DNA of 64,000 nt from an uncultured Microbacterium sp. (GTDB lineage Bacteria > Actinomycetota > Actinomycetes > Actinomycetales > Microbacteriaceae), in contig CAJYHN010000002.1 in NCBI GenBank assembly GCA_913774665.1, forward strand, positions 1-64,000. The letters run 5' to 3'. The notes beneath the pieces are model-generated. The model was not told where the DNA came from. It did no database searches and saw only the letters and a program-made list of their open reading frames with translations. The position numbers and the translations under genes were made by a program. The stretch's first letter is position 1, and every line of letters begins with the position of its first letter. This document shows, piece by piece, positions 59,806 through 64,000 of this stretch.

Positions 59806-60711
59806 TCATCGCGCGTCGAGCAGGGCGTCCTCGTCGTCGGCGTCGCGATCCTTCGGCCGCTTCCGCGCCCGGTGAAGGGCTACCGGATCGACACGACGCT
59901 TCTCGCCCGCGGCTCTCTCGGGTGCGGCGACGGGCTCGGGCAGCACGTCGTCGTCCTCGGCGTCGTCCTCGGCGTCCTCGCGGCGGAGCTTTCGCTCGCT
60001 CACGATGACGTAGGTGATGAACCCGAACCCCATCACGGCGAACAGGATCCACTGCACGGCGTAGGACAGGTACGGCCCGGGGTCGTTGCTCGGCGGGTCG
60101 ACGGTGTTGGGCGTGGTCGCCGGCGCCGGCGTCTCGGACATGAGCAGACCGTAGGCGCCCTGCTCGAGGGGTCCGGTCTGTTCCGCGACGAGGCCCAGGT
60201 TGATGGTCGGGACCTGACCCGCCTCGGCGGTACGCCCCGAGGTCGGTGCGGCCTCTTCGGGGCGCAGGCGCACCTCGACGGTCACCTGCCCCGTGGGCGG
60301 CGCGGGGATGTCGTCGGGTTCCGCTTGACGATTGCCCGGCGGCAGCCACCCGCGATCGACCAGGAAGGTCCGCCCGTCGACGAGTCGGAAGGGGACGAGC
60401 TGCTCGTAGGCCGCCGAACCGCCGTGCGCGCGGTTGCGGACGAGGAGCTGCTCGTCGGTGACGTACTGCCCCTCCAGGCGCACGGGGCGCCACTCGTCGC
60501 CGGGGTTCAGCTCGGCGCCCGGGGCGAGGAGTTCGCCGAGCGGGACGGGCGCGGCGTCGTAGTTATCGGCCACGAGCTGCAACTGCTCGCTGCGTTCGGC
60601 ATTGCGCGAGAACTGCCAGTTCGACAAGAACCCGCACGCGATCGCGAACAGGATCGCGATTCCGACGTAGACGGCCCAGCGACCAGCGGCCGGCATCTCG
60701 CGCGCGCTCAC
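59806..60711 (-). CDS. SURF1 family cytochrome oxidase assembly protein
   Basis: A 301-residue SURF1-like membrane protein with one membrane segment near residues 13-33 and another near 218-238, flanking an extracytoplasmic domain (VRLEGQYVTDEQLLVRNR, VDRGWLPPG). The family helps insert haem a into cytochrome oxidase, in keeping with ctaA and ctaB in the same window. The C-terminal ~60 residues are highly charged and not conserved. GTG 60711 overlaps the stop of a 26-codon ORF (GTGA). Confidence 0.9.
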   Translation of the reverse strand: MSAREMPAAGRWAVYVGIAILFAIACGFLSNWQFSRNAERSEQLQLVADNYDAAPVPLGELLAPGAELNPGDEWRPVRLEGQYVTDEQLLVRNRAHGGSAAYEQLVPFRLVDGRTFLVDRGWLPPGNRQAEPDDIPAPPTGQVTVEVRLRPEEAAPTSGRTAEAGQVPTINLGLVAEQTGPLEQGAYGLLMSETPAPATTPNTVDPPSNDPGPYLSYAVQWILFAVMGFGFITYVIVSERKLRREDAEDDAEDDDVLPEPVAAPERAAGEKRRVDPVALHRARKRPKDRDADDEDALLDAR

Positions 60712-60788
60712 GAGGCATCTCCGTTCGTCGCCGCGGAGCTCACGGGCGTGAGGCGACCACGCGCGAGCACTTCGACAGAGCTGACCAC
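60708..60788 (-). CDS. possible 26-codon leader ORF before SURF1
   Basis: A 26-residue ORF (MVSSVEVLARGRLTPV...) starting at GTG 60788, 7 bases after a TACCCT hexamer, and ending in a GTGA overlap with the SURF1 start. The SURF1 GTG itself has a poor ribosome-binding site, so coupling through this ORF is plausible. No homology recognised. Confidence 0.35.
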   Translation of the reverse strand: MVSSVEVLARGRLTPVSSAATNGDAS

Positions 60789-60795
60789 GTCTTCC

Positions 60796-60801
60796 AGGGT
60801 A
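60796..60801 (-). promoter_or_regulatory. -10-like TACCCT before the 26-codon ORF
   Basis: On the minus strand TACCCT is followed by 7 bases and GTG 60788, the leaderless arrangement seen elsewhere in the window. Confidence 0.35.
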
Positions 60802-60819
60802 CGTCGGTCGGCGTGAGCC

Positions 60820-61026
60820 TCACGCGCGATCTCTCGAAAGGGCTGACACCTCGACGGGGAAGTCGCGGGCGCTGAGGAACTCCCGCAGGTACGACACGTG
60901 TTCATCGCAGGCGACCCAGGTTTTGCGGCGGTCAGCGGTGTGAATGCGCGGATTGCGCCAGCGGATCGCCCAGGCGGCGGTGTCCCGGCATCCGGCCCGG
61001 GAGCACTCCACGGGCTGATCGCTCAC
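60820..61026 (-). CDS. small Cys/His-rich actinobacterial protein
   Basis: A 68-residue protein with CSRAGC near the N-terminus and CDEHVSYL later, a likely metal site. The AIRWRNPRIH segment is conserved in short actinobacterial proteins that I recall being next to SURF1 genes; some carry an unsupported acetone carboxylase label. Function unknown. GTG 61026 overlaps the stop of the DUF3099-like gene by GTGA. Confidence 0.75.
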   Translation of the reverse strand: MSDQPVECSRAGCRDTAAWAIRWRNPRIHTADRRKTWVACDEHVSYLREFLSARDFPVEVSALSRDRA

Positions 61027-61391
61027 GACGGGTCGCGCGGTGACTCGAGGCGCGGGGTCTCGGCGATACGGATGACGATCGGGCCATCGGCCGGGGCACC
61101 GGCGGCAGGAGTCGCCGCGGGGGCTTCGATCGCCCGTTCGGGATTGATCGCCTCGGTCGACCCCTGGTCGGCGCCGACGTTGGCGACGATGACCGCGAGG
61201 TACGGCAGGAAGATCGCCCCGGCGGCGAACACGAAGGTGTACCAGCCGTAGGGCGTGACCACGGCCATCGCGATGAAGCACGCGATACGGATGCCCATCA
61301 TCACCATGTATTTGGCGAAGCGGGAGTCGGCGTCCTCCCTCGGTGCCTTGGGGAGCGACGTCGCGGACTGGGCGGTGTGCGATGTCTTCAC
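61023..61391 (-). CDS. DUF3099-like membrane protein
   Basis: A 122-residue protein with two membrane segments (about residues 30-50 and 54-76) preceded by SLPKAPREDADSRFAKYMVM, which I associate with the actinobacterial DUF3099 family. A Pro/Ala-rich tail follows. GTG 61391 is chosen because conservation begins there; the frame continues to 61463. Function unknown; organised with the Cys/His-rich protein and SURF1. Confidence 0.75.
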   Translation of the reverse strand: MKTSHTAQSATSLPKAPREDADSRFAKYMVMMGIRIACFIAMAVVTPYGWYTFVFAAGAIFLPYLAVIVANVGADQGSTEAINPERAIEAPAATPAAGAPADGPIVIRIAETPRLESPRDPS

Positions 61392-61520
61392 AGTGGTATC
61401 AGGGTACGCCCGCGGCGGTGGGGCGGGGCGCGGCCGTGCGCGGACTGTTCGACGTCGTGACAAGCCGTCGAGCGCGGGTCGCCGGGCGCGCGGGGCGCCC
61501 GGCGGACCCGCCGCTGGGGA

Positions 61521-62186
61521 TCACGCGCCGTAGCGCGAGCCGCTGGTCCCTGCGCTGGTTGCGATGAGGATCGAGATCCCGATCACGAAGAGGATGACGA
61601 ACAGCAGAGTGACGTACCCGATGATGACGCCGGCGAGCGCCATGCCGCGGCCGCGCTCGCCCCGATCCTTGATCTGCTTGAGCGAGATGTGGCCCGTGAT
61701 CACACCGGCGATCGATCCGACCACCGGGAGGATGAGGACGAAACCGACGAGGGATGCCACGAGCGAGATGATCGCGAGGACGTTGGTGCGCGCGGGGGCG
61801 GAGTAGCCGCCGCCGTAGCCGTACCCCGCGTTCGGGGCGCCGTACGCGGGCTGCCCGTAGGTCGAGGTGGTGGACTGACCGGAGGCCGCGGCACCGTAGG
61901 TGGGTGCCTCGGGCGCGGGGGTGCCGTACGCCGGGGGTGCGGGGGTGCCGTATGCCGGGGGAGCCGGGGCGTCCGGTGCCGGGCTGCCGGAGGGGGCGGC
62001 GCCGCCGGTCGCGGCGCCCTCCGGCGCGGAGCCGTAGGGCGGAGCCGCCGGCGTCGCGGGGGAGTCGTACCCGGGGACGCCGTCGCTCTGCGGAGCGTAC
62101 GGGAACGACGACGTGTCGCCTCCCGACGTGCTGTCGGACCCGGTGTGGTCGGGATGCTGCGGGTCGGTGGTGCGGTCGTCGCTCAC
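61521..62186 (-). CDS. DUF4190-like membrane protein with Pro/Gly/Ala-rich N-terminus
   Basis: A 221-residue protein. Residues 1-130 are disordered, rich in Pro, Ala, Gly and Tyr, with an APPAYGTP element repeated twice. Two membrane segments follow (about 135-160 and 183-208) around a GHISLKQIKDRGERGRGMALAG loop, the hallmark of DUF4190. Function unknown. GTG start after GAAAGGGG. Confidence 0.8.
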   Translation of the reverse strand: MSDDRTTDPQHPDHTGSDSTSGGDTSSFPYAPQSDGVPGYDSPATPAAPPYGSAPEGAATGGAAPSGSPAPDAPAPPAYGTPAPPAYGTPAPEAPTYGAAASGQSTTSTYGQPAYGAPNAGYGYGGGYSAPARTNVLAIISLVASLVGFVLILPVVGSIAGVITGHISLKQIKDRGERGRGMALAGVIIGYVTLLFVILFVIGISILIATSAGTSGSRYGA

Positions 62187-62278
62187 GGGAGCCCCTTTCG
62201 TCGCGCGTCCTCCCAGCGTTCCAGCGCCGCTGACCCCGTGTCAAACCTCGATGCGCGAGGCGATCGGGGCGGCCTCGG

Positions 62279-62284
62279 TAGGCT
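62279..62284 (+). promoter_or_regulatory. -10 element TAGGCT of fabG
   Basis: TAGGCT lies 37 bases before ATG 62322 in the divergent gap. GCAGGAG before the start shows this transcript is leadered. Confidence 0.5.
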
Positions 62285-62321
62285 GGGCCGGTTCCGTCAT
62301 CGCAAGCGCAGGAGTCTCACC

Positions 62322-63032
62322 ATGTCCCAGGACCGCGTCGTCGTCGTCACCGGAGGAAACCGGGGCATCGGTCGAGCCATCGCCGAGCGTTTCGTCGCCG
62401 AGGGGTGGAAGGTCGCCGTGACGGCCCGCTCGGGTGAGGGTCCCGAGGGGACGCTGACCGTCCGTGCCGACGTGACCGACGCCGCCACCGTCGACGCCGC
62501 TTTCACTCAGGTCGAGGCCGAGCTCGGTCCGATCGCCGTGGTCGTGGCCAACGCCGGGGTGACGAAGGACACCCTGCTGCTGCGCATGACCGAAGACGAC
62601 TTCGACAGCGTGGTGAACACGAATCTCGGGGGCGCGTTCCGCGTGGTCAAGCGCGCCTCGAAGGGCATGCTCAAGGCCCGGTGGGGTCGCGTCATCCTCA
62701 TCTCCAGCGTCGTGGGCCTGTACGGCTCGGCCGGCCAGATCAACTACGCCGCCTCGAAGAGTGCTCTCGTCGGCTTCGCGCGCTCTCTGACCCGCGAGCT
62801 CGGAGGGCGCGGAATCACCGCGAACGTGGTGGCTCCGGGCTTCATCGAGACCGACATGACGGCCGAGCTCCCCGCTGACACTCAGGCGGAGTACAAGAAG
62901 AACATCCCCGCCGGGCGCTTCGCGTCGGCTGATGAGGTGGCGGGCGTCGTGACGTGGCTCGCCGGCGATGACGCGGCCTACATCTCGGGCGCCGTGATCC
63001 CCGTCGACGGCGGCCTGGGCATGGGCCACTGA
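62322..63032 (+). CDS. fabG: 3-oxoacyl-ACP reductase FabG-type short-chain dehydrogenase
   Basis: A 236-residue NADPH-dependent reductase of fatty-acid elongation. The cofactor loop is TGGNRGIGRAIAE at residues 10-22, NAG is present, and the active site is ISSVVGLYGSAGQINYAASK with Ser, Tyr and Lys. The short length and sequence match the actinobacterial FabG1 group. ATG 62322 follows GCAGGAG. A 30-bp repeat array follows the stop. Confidence 0.9.
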   Translation: MSQDRVVVVTGGNRGIGRAIAERFVAEGWKVAVTARSGEGPEGTLTVRADVTDAATVDAAFTQVEAELGPIAVVVANAGVTKDTLLLRMTEDDFDSVVNTNLGGAFRVVKRASKGMLKARWGRVILISSVVGLYGSAGQINYAASKSALVGFARSLTRELGGRGITANVVAPGFIETDMTAELPADTQAEYKKNIPAGRFASADEVAGVVTWLAGDDAAYISGAVIPVDGGLGMGH

Positions 63033-63060
63033 CCGCGAGACGCGTCGGCGCGCTCTCCGG

Positions 63061-63298
63061 CGTCTCGGGGTGCGCGCCTAGCCCGGCTGCCGTCTGAGGG
63101 CGCGCGCCTGGCCCGGCCGCCGTCTGGGGGCGCGCCTGGCCCGGCCGCCGTTTAAGGGTGTGCGTCTGGCTTGGCCGCCGTCTGGGGGTGCGCGTCCAGC
63201 CTGCCCGCCGTCTGAGGGTGCGTGCCTGCCCCCGCCGCCGTCTCCGAGTGCGCGCCTGGCCCCGCCGCCGTCTGGGGGTGCGCGTCCGGCCCCGCCAC
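63061..63298. repeat. 30-bp tandem array, eight units
   Basis: Units start at 63061, 63091, 63121, 63149, 63179, 63209, 63239 and 63269; seven are 30 bp and the third is 28 bp. Each begins CGTCT or a near variant and ends GCCGC or similar. It fills the gap between the convergent fabG and hydrolase genes. All reading frames through it give decapeptide repeats, but none joins a gene, so I treat it as non-coding. Confidence 0.92.
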
Positions 63299-63330
63299 CG
63301 CGAGACCGCTCCTGCGGGGTCGAGCCGGTC

Positions 63331-64000
63331 TCATCGCACGGCGGCGACGAGCGTCTCGGCGAACTTCTGGGGCTGAGAGAACTGCGGCCAGTGGCCGGAG
63401 TCGAGCGTGACGACCTCGACGCTCTCGATACGGTCGACCTCGTCGGCGTAGGCCCCCCAGTCCGCGAGGACGCGGCGGAGCGACTCGGCATCGAGCTGCC
63501 CCGACAGGATCGTGACGGGGATCGCGAACCGCCGCTCGTCGGTCAAGGTGATCGGCGATGTCGGAACGCGGCCGGGAACGTCGACGACCTGCTTTGCGGT
63601 CCGCCGGCGCGTCTCGTCGTCGAGGTCGGCGACGTCGTCTTCGTCGAAGAAGTCCCACCCGGGGAAGCACACGACACCGTCCTCGACGGGGAACTCCGAG
63701 ATCATCGCGCCCGGGGGCGGGGTGATCGTGTCGACGAGGATGACGCGCGCGATCTGCGCGGGTCGTCGATCCGCCGCGCCCCATACGACGTTGCCGCCAC
63801 CCGAGTGCCCGACGAGCACGACGTTCTCGACGAGACGGTCGATTTCGCCGACGACGGCGTCGACCCAGTCGTCGATGACGAGGTCGCCCAGCGCGGGCCC
63901 GGGCAGGGTCACGGGGTGCGGTCGATGACCAGCCGCCTCGAGGGCGGGGGTGACGTCGTCCCACGACGACGCGTCGAGCCAGAGACCGGGAACCAGGATG
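63331..64000 (-). CDS. alpha/beta hydrolase, N-terminus outside window
   Basis: At least 223 residues of an alpha/beta hydrolase; the frame is open to the window edge and the visible start LVPGLWLDASSWDDV is the usual first strand and oxyanion loop, so only a few residues are missing. The nucleophile is in VLVGHSGGGNV (GHSGG), and a catalytic His is near the C-terminus in LDSGHWPQFSQP. The inner GTG at 63912 is not the start. Substrate unknown. Confidence 0.85.
   Translation of the reverse strand, partial: ILVPGLWLDASSWDDVTPALEAAGHRPHPVTLPGPALGDLVIDDWVDAVVGEIDRLVENVVLVGHSGGGNVVWGAADRRPAQIARVILVDTITPPPGAMISEFPVEDGVVCFPGWDFFDEDDVADLDDETRRRTAKQVVDVPGRVPTSPITLTDERRFAIPVTILSGQLDAESLRRVLADWGAYADEVDRIESVEVVTLDSGHWPQFSQPQKFAETLVAAVR

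Noticed and set aside
63078-63491. Minus-strand decapeptide-repeat protein through the 30-bp array
   Set aside because: All frames are open because 30 is divisible by 3; the frame is antisense or out of phase with the hydrolase and has no start signal.

Overview
The window comes from a high-GC Gram-positive bacterium, almost certainly a member of the Microbacteriaceae and probably Microbacterium. The evidence is the strong G/C bias at third codon positions, frequent GTG starts, the actinobacterial markers RbpA, WhiA and OpcA, and the order uvrB-uvrA-uvrC-rapZ-whiA-gap-pgk-tpiA-secG-rbpA. It is a chromosomal core region. I see no insertion sequence, phage gene, tRNA or CRISPR array.

Layout. 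1-64: tail of a 5S rRNA and its terminator. 219-9252: MFS exporter, GH13 trehalose-synthase-like enzyme, Cys-rich GIY-YIG-like protein, Gly-rich envelope protein, a histidine kinase coupled to a degenerate GGDEF-like membrane protein and facing a lone receiver, then coaE. 9343-18328: uvrB, an OhrR-type regulator divergent from a small zinc-ribbon gene, uvrA, uvrC, rapZ. 18369-24093: whiA, sodA, gap-pgk-tpiA, secG-rbpA. 24234-34888: an accessory surface-polysaccharide locus made of a secreted deacetylase and lipoprotein, glmS, an NDP-sugar epimerase, a UDP-HexNAc-type dehydrogenase, a divergent processive GT2 synthase and a large LuxR/LAL regulator. 35142-43290: pentose-phosphate operon tkt-tal-pgi-zwf-opcA-pgl. 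43521-46877: haem O/haem A synthesis (ctaB, ctaA) with a GNAT and a membrane protein. 47127-51212: SUF Fe-S assembly (sufB, sufD, Rieske ferredoxin, sufC, sufT). 51375-57747: PatB/MalY-type lyase, then siderophore utilisation under two DtxR/IdeR-like boxes. 58013-64000: ABC-F ATPase, SURF1 and three small actinobacterial genes, a DUF4190-like protein, fabG and an alpha/beta hydrolase running off the edge.

Expression signals. At least nine genes show a TANNNT hexamer exactly 6 or 7 bases before the start codon and no Shine-Dalgarno, the arrangement of leaderless actinobacterial mRNAs. Operons are tightly stitched by ATGA/GTGA overlaps. Long GC-rich hairpins close most transcription units.

The signals least explained by ordinary annotation are: (i) the heptamer GGATGCC/GGCATCC, seen about 75 times, often written with otherwise rare codons and forming the stems of three terminator hairpins, which resembles an uptake-type or other selected DNA word; (ii) the polysaccharide locus with a 13-bp perfect hairpin just ahead of its dehydrogenase gene; (iii) tandem or direct repeats in three of the eight convergent gene gaps (20-bp, 30-bp, and a duplicated ABC-F 3' end whose differences are all synonymous); (iv) two tiny ORFs exactly coupled to fepG-like and SURF1 genes.
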